A DNA stretch of 64,000 nt from an uncultured Lachnospiraceae bacterium (GCA_902770965.1 CACXUY010000020.1:1-64000), one strand, 5' to 3'; positions 42,471 to 52,085 are shown, counted from the first letter of the stretch. Program-made: numbers and translations. Notes: generated by a model not told the origin, from the sequence alone.

Positions 42471-45164
42471 TTACCTCGTCTCCATATCCCACTTGTCGGT
42501 GATCGTGAAGCTGTCATCGGCCATGTATTTCACAGTGCCGTCCTCCGCCCTCTTGTAATGGCTTAGGAATTCATACCAGAACAGCCTTGATTCGGAAGGC
42601 GTAGTGGTGTGGATCTTATCGTCGATAACCGTGAACCTCACCATCGGAACGCCGTCCTTGTCCACCCAGACTGCGTGATTGTATCCTGCGGTCTTGTACT
42701 GGTAAGGAGTCTCGCGGTTGACGATCTCATTTCTCTCCATCCAGTACTCCATGGTCGAGATCATGGTCGCGCTGCGGTAAGCGCCTCCGTCTTTCGTGCC
42801 GACCAGCTGGATGACGGGGACTTTGTATGTGCTCGCCATCGGGTGAAGCGTGGAGACATCCTCGGTCACCTTGTTCAGGACATTGCGGTAACGCCCAGCG
42901 CTGATACCGACCGCTGTGATGACATCTGACATCTCACCCGCGATCATGGCGCTGGAGTTGCCCCCGTTGGAATGACCTGTGGCGTAGACCATAGACGCAT
43001 CGACGTTATAGCGTGAGGAGACATCCTGTATGATCTGTCTCCAGAACGATATATCGTCAGGACGATTCTCATCCCAGCAATCGTTATGTATAGGACGAGC
43101 CATGCCGTTGTTCTCAGAATAAGGATAGGCTGTGGGGAAGACCACGATGAAATTGGCTTCCTTCGCGACCTTGAACCACTCAGAGTAGGGAGCGTAAGCT
43201 TCCGCGCACTGTCCTGCTCCGTGAAGCGCGATGACCAGCGGAACGGCCTCATCCTGATTGTTCTTCACGTGCTCCGGCACATACTCAAGCCAATACCTGC
43301 TGTAACCATCGATAGTCCTCTCTTCTTTTGTTATGCCAAGAGCCTCTGCATCAAAAGCAGGACGAAGGTCATTTCCGGCAAGGGAACGATAGCGCTGGGT
43401 CTTGCTCAGGAAGGTCTCCCATGCGATCTCTGTAAATCCGGCATTGTCGTAAGCCATTTCCCCTGTAGTAAGCTGGATCTTTCCAAGAGGATAAGAATTG
43501 ATATAATCCTCTGTGGAAAGCATAGACTGGTTCTGAACTTTAGTTGAACTTGCCAGCTCGGCGACATAGTAGACAGTCTCATCTACGTCATTGGCCTTTG
43601 CCCAGTAGTCATAGTTCTTCTCTACATCCTTATCGAAAACCCTCGCTGCCAGCCATACCGGCACATTCACTTCCGCCACAGTCTTATCCGGATCAGCAGC
43701 GGCAGTCTTAGCCATCTTCTCATAATAAGCATCGGGGATGTCTGAACCGTTAAATACAAGCAGGCCTGAGCAGTTATCAGGATTTGCCATCACGTACTGC
43801 TGCAGATACTGCCCGCCCTTATCATAACCCACAAAATAGTAGTTCCCGGTATAAGGACTGTAATTTACGGTTCTAGTACCCATGGCAAAAGCAGCTGCCA
43901 TGTAAGCAAGCTCCTCGCTCTCTTCACCCCAAGAGCCCGAAGGTGTCAGGGCATGAAGCAGAAAATGATACCGATCAGCGAGCGCGACCCAGCCGCTCTT
44001 TACAAGGAAGGACTCGGGCAGCTCGCCGTTGGGAATGGCTACAAAGACGCTTGAAGCGCAATGAGGCGTCTGATCCGCAATATAGGTATAAAGCTCGCGG
44101 CTGGAGCTGAGCGCGTCGGCATTGACAGCCTCGACAAATAGCCCGGTATAAGGATGATAGTAGATCTTGTCCGGAGTCTTCTCAGCCTGCTTTTTGAAAA
44201 GCGCGGTGAACTCCTCCGTGGTAGAGCAAGGAAAAGTCTTGATTGAAGGGCTTTCTTTGATCACATTATATATCTCGGTGCCCGCATCGATTCCATAGCT
44301 TTTACAGAGCCGTGCGAATTCGACGGACTTAATGAATCCGTTAACGACATCTTCTGTGGAATTGTCCTCAAGAGCCTTCTTCCAGGAGGCCAGTCCGGAT
44401 TCGTCCGCCTCGCGGTCCAGGATTGTCTTATATGCTATCCTGACAAAGCTCTCATCGTCTAGACCGCGGGCTTTAAATTCCTCGCTTAACAGGAAGCCTT
44501 TGGCAACATCAGCGCCTGTATGAGTCCCTGAGATCAGCGCGCCTGTCCAGTCACTCACACCGGAAGCATCAAAACTCCTGCCAAGAGCCAAGGTGTAAAG
44601 CCTTGTCACGAAACGTGTGACGTCGTAGTTGACGTCAGCGGGTTCATCAGACTCATACGATCCCGGCTGTATACCAAGCTTCTCGCAAAGAGCCTTCATC
44701 TCACCGGAATTGAGGAAACCTTCCAGAACCTTTTTTCTCGTGCAGCCGTTCTCAAGGACAGAAACCCAGCTCGTAAGCCCGCCCTCATCAGCCTCACGGC
44801 CGAATATCGTCTGATAAAGCGCCTTGACAAAATCCTCGTTGCCAAGAGGATTTGTCTTGAACTCCTTAGAATTGACGAAGCCCACGACTGCCTGTGAGCC
44901 CGTGGCAGTGCCGTCATTCAGCGCTTTCATCCAGTTCTCAAGACCGGACTGGTCTGCCTCCCTGCCCAGCAGATTCGCATAGAGCCTCTTGACAAAATCC
45001 TCGACAGAGGAAGCGTCGCCCACGCTTGCCATAATGGCTTCCCGCTCCTCCAATGCCTGAGCCGCAGGTTGAGCAAAAACAGCCGTGGCGGATGCGGTCA
45101 TCACCATGGCCATTACTGCGGCGAGGATGCTTGCCGTTGTCCGCCTGATACTTTTCATATTCAT
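42471..45164 (-). CDS. Secreted DUF4214 protein with poly(3-hydroxybutyrate)-depolymerase-like esterase domain
   Basis: An 897-aa exported protein with a signal peptide (about residues 1-36, ending ATAVFAQPAAQA). Residues 50-300 contain about four DUF4214-like units (LLGREADQSGLENW, IFGREADEGGLTSW). A first hydrolase-like region has GYDKGG, lacking a nucleophile Ser. The second has a complete-looking PHB-depolymerase/LpqC-type site: oxyanion VIALHGAG, nucleophile GHSNGG with Ser732, and a late His in HTTTPSES. Probably an extracellular or surface carbohydrate or polymer esterase. It is a paralogue of the 864-aa protein at 245-2839, with the modules in the opposite order. Confidence 0.85.
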   Translation of the reverse strand: MNMKSIRRTTASILAAVMAMVMTASATAVFAQPAAQALEEREAIMASVGDASSVEDFVKRLYANLLGREADQSGLENWMKALNDGTATGSQAVVGFVNSKEFKTNPLGNEDFVKALYQTIFGREADEGGLTSWVSVLENGCTRKKVLEGFLNSGEMKALCEKLGIQPGSYESDEPADVNYDVTRFVTRLYTLALGRSFDASGVSDWTGALISGTHTGADVAKGFLLSEEFKARGLDDESFVRIAYKTILDREADESGLASWKKALEDNSTEDVVNGFIKSVEFARLCKSYGIDAGTEIYNVIKESPSIKTFPCSTTEEFTALFKKQAEKTPDKIYYHPYTGLFVEAVNADALSSSRELYTYIADQTPHCASSVFVAIPNGELPESFLVKSGWVALADRYHFLLHALTPSGSWGEESEELAYMAAAFAMGTRTVNYSPYTGNYYFVGYDKGGQYLQQYVMANPDNCSGLLVFNGSDIPDAYYEKMAKTAAADPDKTVAEVNVPVWLAARVFDKDVEKNYDYWAKANDVDETVYYVAELASSTKVQNQSMLSTEDYINSYPLGKIQLTTGEMAYDNAGFTEIAWETFLSKTQRYRSLAGNDLRPAFDAEALGITKEERTIDGYSRYWLEYVPEHVKNNQDEAVPLVIALHGAGQCAEAYAPYSEWFKVAKEANFIVVFPTAYPYSENNGMARPIHNDCWDENRPDDISFWRQIIQDVSSRYNVDASMVYATGHSNGGNSSAMIAGEMSDVITAVGISAGRYRNVLNKVTEDVSTLHPMASTYKVPVIQLVGTKDGGAYRSATMISTMEYWMERNEIVNRETPYQYKTAGYNHAVWVDKDGVPMVRFTVIDDKIHTTTPSESRLFWYEFLSHYKRAEDGTVKYMADDSFTITDKWDMETR

Positions 45165-45240
45165 CTTACCTCTCCTCCTTCTTTAATGATCGCAGCCATT
45201 CACTGCCGCCTTGTCTTCTTTGAAAATCGGATCGCCGAGA

Positions 45241-46659
45241 TCATCTCATCATACGTCTGCGGCGCTCAACCTCCCTGACACGTCTCCTTTCCTTGCTGTA
45301 AGTAATGACTATTGCAGTTAAAAGGATTATGACAATAAAGAAACCAAGAGCTATGACAATCAGCCATGCGTCAGTGTTAAGGAAGGACTTCACCAAAGTA
45401 CCCCTGAGACCCGAAGGAAGGTCTCTTCCATCCACTGAGACAACTGATATCGATGACTCAGCAGGATCCGCGATCGCCACAGGAAGTATGACATTCGCCT
45501 TAATGCCAAGAGTACAGTACGTCTTGCCATTCAGTCCGAATGAGATACTGCCTGTCCTCAGAGCGCCCTCACCGGGCACAAGGTCAATCGTCTGCTTTAT
45601 GTCAGAAAGCTTTGTTGACTCCGGCAGAGTGAGATATTGTACAAACTGGTCCACCTTGTAATCATCCAAAACCGCTTCCCCTAACTGGTCACTGATCTGA
45701 CGGCTCACTGAATCGTCATCTATGGAAGCTACCAGATTCACCAGCCTGAACTCATTGAAGCCATACTCAAACAATGCCTTGGTATCCTTGTATGATTCCA
45801 CCCTGGAATCGGCTTTGAGCGTAACAGCCAGAAGCTCCTGTTCGTCCTTTCTGGCATAAGTCACCAAGGTATAGCCAGCCGCCCTTATGTGACCTGTCTT
45901 GCCGCAGACAGCATACTCGTAATATTCACCCAGATCAGAGTTGAACATGCCGTGGAGCATCCCGCAGGGTATGCCGCTCTCATAGTATTTCACAGGAGCA
46001 GTGCGGTAATTGACCGTCGAATCTATCATAAGGAAGGTGTTATCCTGAAGGCAGCCCCAGAATATCTTAGCCATATCACGCGCCGTGACATAGTGATCTT
46101 CATTGTACAAACCGTGAGGATTCGTAAAATGTGAATCCGTCGCGCCGAACTCCTTGGCCTGCGCGTTCATCTTCGCCGCGAACGCCTCTACTGTCCCGGC
46201 GTCATGCTCGGCCAGAGCCATGGCCGCTTCATTATTTGACTTGAGCAGCAGCAAATACAGACAGTCTCTGACACTCAGCTTGTCTCCGACGGCGATGTCA
46301 CCCGATACCGCGTCTGACTCGATCCCGCCGATAGAATTTGAACTGAAGGTAACAGTATCGTTCAGGTCGCAATCCTGAATGACAATATAAGCTGTAAGCA
46401 CCTTTGTTATACTGGCAGGATATTTTTTCACGTCCGCGTTTTTCTGGAACAAAACTTCGCCCGATGAAACATCAAGCAGCAAGGCAGCTTCGGAATTCAG
46501 GTCCGGACCTTCCGGCCACTCGGTAAAATCGCCTGAAATGTCAACAACAGTGTGGTCGTCACGGCCGACTGCCGCGAATACAATAGACGAAACTGGCATG
46601 CACAGCAGGATGCAAAGCACCACGCCGAGCCATAGCTTAGCATGATTTTTCAAATACAT
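45241..46659 (-). CDS. D-alanyl-D-alanine carboxypeptidase (DacF/PBP5-like)
   Basis: A 472-aa low-molecular-weight penicillin-binding protein that trims pentapeptide side chains of peptidoglycan. The start at 46659 follows GGAGGAA. It has a signal/anchor helix, SxxK as ASITK, SxN as KSNNEA, and KTG as CGKTGHIRAAGYT, all with family spacing. A C-terminal beta domain is followed by a membrane helix (AWLIVIALGFFIVIILLTAIV) and a basic tail, so it is anchored in the membrane. It resembles DacF more than DacA by length. Confidence 0.92.
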   Translation of the reverse strand: MYLKNHAKLWLGVVLCILLCMPVSSIVFAAVGRDDHTVVDISGDFTEWPEGPDLNSEAALLLDVSSGEVLFQKNADVKKYPASITKVLTAYIVIQDCDLNDTVTFSSNSIGGIESDAVSGDIAVGDKLSVRDCLYLLLLKSNNEAAMALAEHDAGTVEAFAAKMNAQAKEFGATDSHFTNPHGLYNEDHYVTARDMAKIFWGCLQDNTFLMIDSTVNYRTAPVKYYESGIPCGMLHGMFNSDLGEYYEYAVCGKTGHIRAAGYTLVTYARKDEQELLAVTLKADSRVESYKDTKALFEYGFNEFRLVNLVASIDDDSVSRQISDQLGEAVLDDYKVDQFVQYLTLPESTKLSDIKQTIDLVPGEGALRTGSISFGLNGKTYCTLGIKANVILPVAIADPAESSISVVSVDGRDLPSGLRGTLVKSFLNTDAWLIVIALGFFIVIILLTAIVITYSKERRRVREVERRRRMMR

Positions 46660-46716
46660 GATTCCTCCGGAACAATAAAGAATTATAAACAATTATAAAT
46701 GCGCCCCTGTACGTTC

Positions 46717-46744
46717 TTGCATTTTCAAAAAAAAACGCTATACT
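46717..46744 (+). promoter_or_regulatory. Promoter of the rubredoxin gene
   Basis: TTGCAT (46717-46722), 16-nt A-rich spacer, TATACT (46739-46744), about 36 nt before the start codon. Confidence 0.7.
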
Positions 46745-46779
46745 TATATACATAAGTTTTCCCCTAAAGGAGGTACAAC

Positions 46780-46935
46780 ATGAGTTACGTATGTGATGTC
46801 TGCGGATACACCTATGATCCTGCAGAGGGCGATCCCGACAACGGCATAGCCCCCGGAACCGCTTTCGAAGATATCCCCGATGACTGGGTCTGCCCCGTCT
46901 GCGGTGTAGGTAAGGATCAGTTCAGCGAAGCCTGA
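46780..46935 (+). CDS. Rubredoxin
   Basis: A 51-aa electron carrier. Both CxxC iron ligands are present, as [16 protein letters not shown] and [13 protein letters not shown]. The spacing and the aromatic residues are canonical. In anaerobes rubredoxin passes electrons to oxygen- or peroxide-reducing enzymes such as rubrerythrin; no partner is adjacent. AAAGGAGG precedes the start. It stands alone between its own promoter and terminator. Confidence 0.97.
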   Translation: MSYVCDVCGYTYDPAEGDPDNGIAPGTAFEDIPDDWVCPVCGVGKDQFSEA

Positions 46936-46962
46936 TACTGATCGCCTGCTTCGGATACAATC

Positions 46963-46994
46963 GAGTGTGTCGTCTATCGGCACACTCTTTTTTT
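46963..46994 (+). terminator. Terminator of the rubredoxin gene
   Basis: GAGTGTG/CACACTC stem followed by seven T's. Confidence 0.9.
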
Positions 46995-47001
46995 ACGCGC
47001 A

Positions 47002-47032
47002 GATCCATACCGGGAATTATCCAGGCTCTGCC
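47002..47032 (+). repeat. Repeat family C, copy 2
   Basis: Shares GATCCAT, GGAATTA and CCAGGCT with 14184-14214; it also follows a terminator. Confidence 0.4.
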
Positions 47033-47102
47033 GAGCATGGGCTGCGCGGCAAGCCTGGTCTGATCACATCTTCCCTGCTCTATCGGTATGATAACACCGG
47101 TC

Positions 47103-48023
47103 TTACATATCCATCTCCTCAAGAATATACGGCGTGACCTGATACACATAATAATTTAGCCAGTTCGTATACAGAGAATTCGCATGGAGACGCCATGTAA
47201 GCTTCGGCTGATTCTCAGGATCGTCTCCGGGATAGTAATTCTCCGGGATATCCGGATCAAGACCTGCTTCGAGATCCCTGTGATACTCCTTGTCGAGCGT
47301 CATCCTGTCATATTCCGGATGGCCGGTCACGAAGATCATGCTGCCCGACCTGTTCTGTATGAGATAAGCGCCTGCTTCATACGACTTCGCCAGCACTATG
47401 AGATCATCTATCGCCCATATGCTCTCCAAAGGCACAGTCGTATTGCGGGAATGCGGGACCTTAAAGAAATCATCGAAACCTCTTGTCAGCGGCATCTCCC
47501 TGGAGAGCAAGTGATGCTTATAGACACCCGAGAGCTTTCTGGGCAGCAGCACCTTGTCTATCCCATAATGATGATACAGCCCTGCCTGAGCCGCCCAACA
47601 GACATGGATGGTCGAAGTCACATGCGTCTTCGTCCAATCCATGATCTCCGCCAGCTCATGCCAGTAGTCAACCTCCTCAAAAGGAAGCATCTCTACCGGC
47701 GCGCCGGTTATGATCATCCCGTCAAAGGTTCTGCGGCGTATCTCATCAAAGGTCACGTAAAACTTGTTGAGATGCCATGAACTCGTATTCTTTGAATGAT
47801 GTGACGCCATGTGCATGAGCGTTATATCAACCTGTAAGGGTGTGTTCGACAAAGCCCTGAAAAGCTGGGTCTCAGTGTCCTGTTTGACCGGCATCAGATT
47901 GAGTATGATGATCTGGAGAGGACGGATGTCCTGAGATAAAGCCCTGTCCTCGTCCATGACGAATATATTCTCTTTTTCGAGCTCGCTTCTGGCGGGAAGA
48001 TCCCGCTGGATCTTAATTGGCAT
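47103..48023 (-). CDS. metA: Homoserine O-acyltransferase (MetA), probably acetyl-specific
   Basis: A 306-aa enzyme activating homoserine for methionine synthesis. The catalytic Cys142 is in HVCWAAQAG, and the substrate loop reads GAPVE with Glu at position 111. In MetA-family enzymes Glu111 correlates with acetyl-CoA use, while succinyl-specific E. coli MetA has Gly there, so O-acetylhomoserine is the predicted product. AAAGGAGA precedes the start. A long structured leader and consensus promoter lie upstream. No other met genes are adjacent. Confidence 0.95.
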   Translation of the reverse strand: MPIKIQRDLPARSELEKENIFVMDEDRALSQDIRPLQIIILNLMPVKQDTETQLFRALSNTPLQVDITLMHMASHHSKNTSSWHLNKFYVTFDEIRRRTFDGMIITGAPVEMLPFEEVDYWHELAEIMDWTKTHVTSTIHVCWAAQAGLYHHYGIDKVLLPRKLSGVYKHHLLSREMPLTRGFDDFFKVPHSRNTTVPLESIWAIDDLIVLAKSYEAGAYLIQNRSGSMIFVTGHPEYDRMTLDKEYHRDLEAGLDPDIPENYYPGDDPENQPKLTWRLHANSLYTNWLNYYVYQVTPYILEEMDM

Positions 48024-48050
48024 GGACTCTCCTTTCTCCCCTATAAACTG

Positions 48051-48109
48051 TTGGACGCCCAGTCTCCTCTGCGGTATGAGATGCCGCCTGTGGATATCTG
48101 GGCGCCCAA
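48051..48109 (-). promoter_or_regulatory. Structured 5' leader of metA
   Basis: TTGGGCGCCCAG pairs with CTGGGCGTCCAA (12 bp, one wobble) and encloses a 7-bp hairpin GCGGTAT/ATGCCGC (wobble included). A smaller CAGG-GAC/GTC-CTG hairpin lies near the transcript start. Together they fill a predicted 145-nt leader. No SAM riboswitch or T-box sequence was recognised, and there is no U-tract. A regulatory role is inferred. Confidence 0.45.
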
Positions 48110-48174
48110 AAGCTTATGCCGTAAACCAAAGACCTGACTCATCCCCACCAGGACAAGCGTCCCTGATCCACGTA

Positions 48175-48203
48175 ATGATAATAACTAACTAACAGATTGT
48201 CAA
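48175..48203 (-). promoter_or_regulatory. Promoter of metA
   Basis: TTGACA (48198-48203), 17-nt spacer, TATCAT (48175-48180) on the minus strand; start expected near 48168. Confidence 0.75.
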
Positions 48204-48211
48204 AATGGATA

Positions 48212-48556
48212 TTATAGTTCTACAGACTTGCCCTCGGCATCACCGTTGACAACATAATACGCCTTGCCCTCTTCAGGCTTGACATAGATCTCAAGTGTCT
48301 TGATGGCACTTGCCTTGTTGCCCTCTGCCTCGTAAGCTGCAGTGACCTTCTCAGAAAGACCGGACACGACATACTCGCTTCCTGCGTACTGGACATAAAC
48401 AACTGCGGAAACAGCTTTCTTCCTGCGGGCAGGCTTCTTCTCTTCAACATCCTCAGTCTTGGCAGCTGCTTTCTTTGAGATCTTCTTAACCGTATTCTCG
48501 GCGGCGGCAACTATATCAGCAGCTTCCTGTGCAACTTTCTTTTTCCTCTCGGTCAT
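48212..48556 (-). CDS. DUF6465-like small protein
   Basis: A 114-aa protein with a Lys/Ala-rich, helical N-terminal half (KKISKKAAAKTED, KPARRKKA) and a compact C-terminal domain ending IYVKPEEGKAYYVVNGD. The C-terminal pattern resembles DUF6465 proteins of Lachnospiraceae; the assignment is from memory of the family. The basic N-terminus could bind nucleic acid. It starts after AGGAGG and has its own promoter. Confidence 0.65.
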   Translation of the reverse strand: MTERKKKVAQEAADIVAAAENTVKKISKKAAAKTEDVEEKKPARRKKAVSAVVYVQYAGSEYVVSGLSEKVTAAYEAEGNKASAIKTLEIYVKPEEGKAYYVVNGDAEGKSVEL

Positions 48557-48680
48557 CGTAAATGAACCTCCTGTAAATTATGATCATCTCCCGGACAGGA
48601 ATAATAGCTGTGGTGGGAATCTGCCCGGCAATATATATATGAGGGACATCTGAATATGTATCATATATATCCAAAAAATG

Positions 48681-48709
48681 ATTATACATCAGCCTTTATT
48701 CAAATTCAA
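48681..48709 (-). promoter_or_regulatory. Promoter of the DUF6465-like gene
   Basis: TTGAAT (48704-48709), 17-nt spacer, TATAAT (48681-48686) on the minus strand; leader about 120 nt. Confidence 0.7.
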
Positions 48710-48792
48710 GTTTATTTTATTTAACACCAATCATGTCCATTTAAATTCCGTTCAGTTTGATATGAAAGGAAATGAAAACAGCATATTTCCGC

Positions 48793-50907
48793 CTAATTCC
48801 CCGCTCCCTTCACGGCATCCACACGCCTGGTTATGAAGCCCGAAAGCTTCCGCATGTATTCGTCAGCTGTGATGCTCCCCTCAGCTACCATGGTAAGCCC
48901 CTTCTCCCAGCTCGCGGTAAGTTCAGGGTTGAGCAAGGACGGGATCGAGGCGTTTACCGTATCGTATATAGCCTCCCCCAGCCTGGTCGGCGTCACGGTC
49001 TGCGTCTTTTTTGCGAGGTCAAAGTAGCCTATCGACACAAGCTTTTTCAAGATCTCTGCCCTGGTCGCGGAAGTCCCTATGCCGCTGCCCTTTATCATGG
49101 CACGAAGCTCCTCGTCCTCAATAAACTGGCCGGCATTCTCCATCGCAAGGATCAGAGATCCCGATGTGTAGCGCTTGGGCGGAGAAGTGGAGCCTTCCTT
49201 TATAGAAAACGACTTCGCCGTCAAAGTGCTGCCCTTCCTGACTCCGGAAAGAAGCTCCACAAGAGCAGGATTGCTGATATCAGCCTCATCGGAGTCGGCG
49301 GAGTCGTCTGCCTTCCCCTTCCTTTGCGCAGGCAAGCCCGTGACAGCAAGATAGCCGCTCTCCTTGAGAGCGCGGAAAGAAGCCGTGAAGCACTCATTCC
49401 CTATCTTCAGCTCCAGCCTCCTCTTCTCGTAGACAGCCGGAGGATAGAAAACAGAAAGAAACCGCTTCACGATCATGTCATAGATCTTCTTTGAAGCCTC
49501 TCCTAGTCCCTTCAGAGCGCCTAGTCCCTGGCCTGTAGGTATCAGGGCATAATGATCCGTGACCTTTGAATCGTCCGTGTAGCGCGTCTTCAGGATCTCT
49601 TTATGCCTGCCTTTGCTGAGAATCTCCTCCGCGAAAGCAGCGGCAGGAGCATATCCTTTCAGCCCTCCGATATTCCGCCCTATCTCCTTGGCAACGGCAG
49701 ACGACAGAACGCGTGCGTCTGTTCTTGGATATGTCACAAGCTTTTTCTCATACAGCTCCTGGATCAGCTTCAGTGTCTCATCGGGGCTTAGCTTCAGTGC
49801 CCTTGAAGCGTCGTTCTGTATCTCGGCGAGGTTGTAAAGCAAAGGCGCATATTTCTTTTCAGTCTTTTTCTCAGACAGCATGACCTTGGCAGGAAGCGGA
49901 GGCTCACCCAGGCCGGCGACCATTTTCCTGGCATCCTCTTCTTTAAGGAAACCGGTGCCGTTATAAATGGCGGGCGACCCGAACCATGGGCTGCCCTCTG
50001 CCGCCTTCCACTGTGCGGAAAACAGCCCCTCTATATCCGCGAAGACCTTGAAGAACGGTGTCTTGACAAAATTCCGAATCTCGCGCTCCCGTCTGACTAC
50101 CATGCCAAGGGTACAGGTCATGACGCGTCCCACGGAAATCACCGTTTTGTCCCGATTCAGGAATCTGGAGAGGCTGTAGCCGTATTTGAGGGTCAGGAGG
50201 CGTGAGAAATTGATCCCCATGAGATAATCCTCCTTGGCCCTCAGATATGCTGATGCCGCAAGATTGTCATAAGCCGACAGGTCTTTTGCCTCGCGTATGC
50301 CTCTTTTTATCTCATCTTCAGTCTGCGAGTCTATCCAGACCCTTCTTCGCTCCTTGCCGTTCACGCCCGACATCTGTTCGACCAATCGGTAAATGTATTC
50401 GCCTTCTCGTCCCGAGTCCGTACAGACGTATATAGTCGATATATCCGGGCGGTTTAACAGGCCTCGCACGATACCGAACTGCTTCTTCACGCCATCGATG
50501 ATCTCATAGCGGAAATTGTCCGGTATGAACGGAAGCGTATCCATGCTCCATCGCTTGAGAGAGGGATCATAGGCATCGGGATAGCTCATCGTGACAAGAT
50601 GACCGACGCACCAGGTGACGACGTAAGCAGCCCCCTCTATGTAACCGTCATGATTTTTAGGAAGTCCGAATGACCGGGATGAATTGCCGTCCTGACCTTC
50701 TTTTTGATCCGCCTTGCCGGCTCCGGTCACCTGACCGTCTGTTTGTTCCGCCTGAGCTGCCCTGATCAACTGACCGTTCTTATCGGTTCGTGCCGCTTCG
50801 CCGGCAATTCCTACCATATCGGAAGGATATGAATAAGAAGAGCCCAGGACACGGGCAAATTCGCGCGCGACGCTGGGCTTTTCCGCAATAAACAAAACCT
50901 TTGACAT
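48793..50907 (-). CDS. topB: DNA topoisomerase III
   Basis: A 704-aa type IA topoisomerase. The Toprim motifs are LFIAEKPSVAREF and CTDSGREGEYI, and the catalytic Tyr is in VTYPRTDAR. The C-terminal core includes GIGTSATRAEILKKL. Length is typical; there is no C-terminal zinc ribbon. A low-complexity Gln/Gly-rich insert follows residue 40. Its ribosome site (AAGGA) overlaps the end of asd, so the two genes are coupled. Type III enzymes resolve replication and recombination intermediates. No mobile-element genes are nearby, so this appears to be the chromosomal copy. Confidence 0.95.
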   Translation of the reverse strand: MSKVLFIAEKPSVAREFARVLGSSYSYPSDMVGIAGEAARTDKNGQLIRAAQAEQTDGQVTGAGKADQKEGQDGNSSRSFGLPKNHDGYIEGAAYVVTWCVGHLVTMSYPDAYDPSLKRWSMDTLPFIPDNFRYEIIDGVKKQFGIVRGLLNRPDISTIYVCTDSGREGEYIYRLVEQMSGVNGKERRRVWIDSQTEDEIKRGIREAKDLSAYDNLAASAYLRAKEDYLMGINFSRLLTLKYGYSLSRFLNRDKTVISVGRVMTCTLGMVVRREREIRNFVKTPFFKVFADIEGLFSAQWKAAEGSPWFGSPAIYNGTGFLKEEDARKMVAGLGEPPLPAKVMLSEKKTEKKYAPLLYNLAEIQNDASRALKLSPDETLKLIQELYEKKLVTYPRTDARVLSSAVAKEIGRNIGGLKGYAPAAAFAEEILSKGRHKEILKTRYTDDSKVTDHYALIPTGQGLGALKGLGEASKKIYDMIVKRFLSVFYPPAVYEKRRLELKIGNECFTASFRALKESGYLAVTGLPAQRKGKADDSADSDEADISNPALVELLSGVRKGSTLTAKSFSIKEGSTSPPKRYTSGSLILAMENAGQFIEDEELRAMIKGSGIGTSATRAEILKKLVSIGYFDLAKKTQTVTPTRLGEAIYDTVNASIPSLLNPELTASWEKGLTMVAEGSITADEYMRKLSGFITRRVDAVKGAGN

Positions 50908-50910
50908 ATG

Positions 50911-51999
50911 TCAATCCTTATTGGTGATATATCCCTGTTTTACAAGCAGCTCAGCGATGAGTACGGCTCCGCCAGCGGCTCCCCTGAGAGTGTTGTGCGA
51001 CAATCCCACAAACTTCCAATCATATACGCTGTCCTCGCGAAGACGTCCGGCACAGACGGCCATACCGCCTTCTGTGTCACGATCAAGCTTCGGCTGCGGA
51101 CGATTGTCCTCTTCAAAATAATGGATGAACTGCCTGGGGGCGCTTGGAAGCTCCAGCTCCTGAGGAAGTCCCCTGAAGTTCGCCCAACGATCCAGAATCT
51201 GCTCCTTGGTAGGCTTTTGTTTGAAGGACATGAATACCGATGCCGTATGACCGTTGGAAACCGGAACGCGAAGACACTGCGCAGTGATTACAGGTGTCTC
51301 GGCTTTAACGATCCTGCCGTCCTCGATATGCCCCCAAAGGCGTAAAGGCTCCTGCTCGCTCTTCTCCTCTTCGCCGCCGATATAAGGAATTATGTTGTCA
51401 ATGATCTCAGGCATCTCCTTGAAGGTCTTGCCCGCCCCGCTTATGGCCTGATAGGTGCTCGCCACAACTACGGTAGGCTCAAACTCCTTCAAGGCATGAA
51501 GCATGGGCGCATAGCTCTGGATGGAGCAGTTCGGCTTGACCACGATGAAGCCCCTCTTCGTGCCGAGCCTCTTCTTCTGGCTCGCAAGCACCTCAAGGTG
51601 CTCAGGATTGATCTCCGGCACTACCATGGGAACATCGGGAGTCCATCGATGGGCACTGTTATTGGAGACAACGGGAGTCTCGGTCTTCGCGTACTCCTCT
51701 TCAATCGCTTTTATCTCTTCCTTGCTCATGTTCACGGCTGAGAACACCATGTCTACTTCCTTGGCAACCTCTTCCACATCCGTGATATTCTTGACGATCA
51801 TGCCCTTGACGCACTCAGGCATAGGGGAGTCCATCTTCCACTTGTCTCCCACAGCTTCTTCATAAGTCTTACCCTCAGAACGTGCGCTTGCCGCAAGAAC
51901 CTTTATCTCAAAATAAGGATGATCATGCAGAAGCGACACAAAACGCTGACCGACCATGCCCGTCGCGCCAAGAATACCCGCCTTAATCTTCTTATCCAT
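50911..51999 (-). CDS. asd: Aspartate-semialdehyde dehydrogenase (archaeal/fungal-type)
   Basis: A 362-aa NADPH enzyme reducing aspartyl phosphate, the branch point to lysine, threonine and methionine. Signatures are ILGATGMVGQRF, the catalytic Cys in VKPNCSIQ, and the proton-transfer His region (RVPVSNGHTASV). The sequence pattern fits the longer archaeal/fungal-type subfamily. It is upstream of topB by 3 nt and close to ddh, which uses a product of its pathway. Confidence 0.95.
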   Translation of the reverse strand: MDKKIKAGILGATGMVGQRFVSLLHDHPYFEIKVLAASARSEGKTYEEAVGDKWKMDSPMPECVKGMIVKNITDVEEVAKEVDMVFSAVNMSKEEIKAIEEEYAKTETPVVSNNSAHRWTPDVPMVVPEINPEHLEVLASQKKRLGTKRGFIVVKPNCSIQSYAPMLHALKEFEPTVVVASTYQAISGAGKTFKEMPEIIDNIIPYIGGEEEKSEQEPLRLWGHIEDGRIVKAETPVITAQCLRVPVSNGHTASVFMSFKQKPTKEQILDRWANFRGLPQELELPSAPRQFIHYFEEDNRPQPKLDRDTEGGMAVCAGRLREDSVYDWKFVGLSHNTLRGAAGGAVLIAELLVKQGYITNKD

Positions 52000-52029
52000 C
52001 TTCTTCTCTTCCTTCCTCAGCTTCTGTTA

Positions 52030-52085
52030 AACTAACGTAACTATGCAGAACCCCGAACTCAGGATGCCGCCTCGCACTCGTTGCG
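52030..52085 (-). repeat. Diverged fragment of repeat family B
   Basis: On the minus strand GCAACGAG, GGCGGCATCCTGAG and GGGGTTCTGCATAGTT match the 3' end of family B. The rest of 52000-52280 shows no gene; a promoter for asd is expected here but none is convincing. Confidence 0.5.

Noticed and set aside
48024..48168. SAM riboswitch or T-box upstream of metA
   Set aside because: Characteristic conserved sequences of both were looked for and not found; only generic hairpins are visible.
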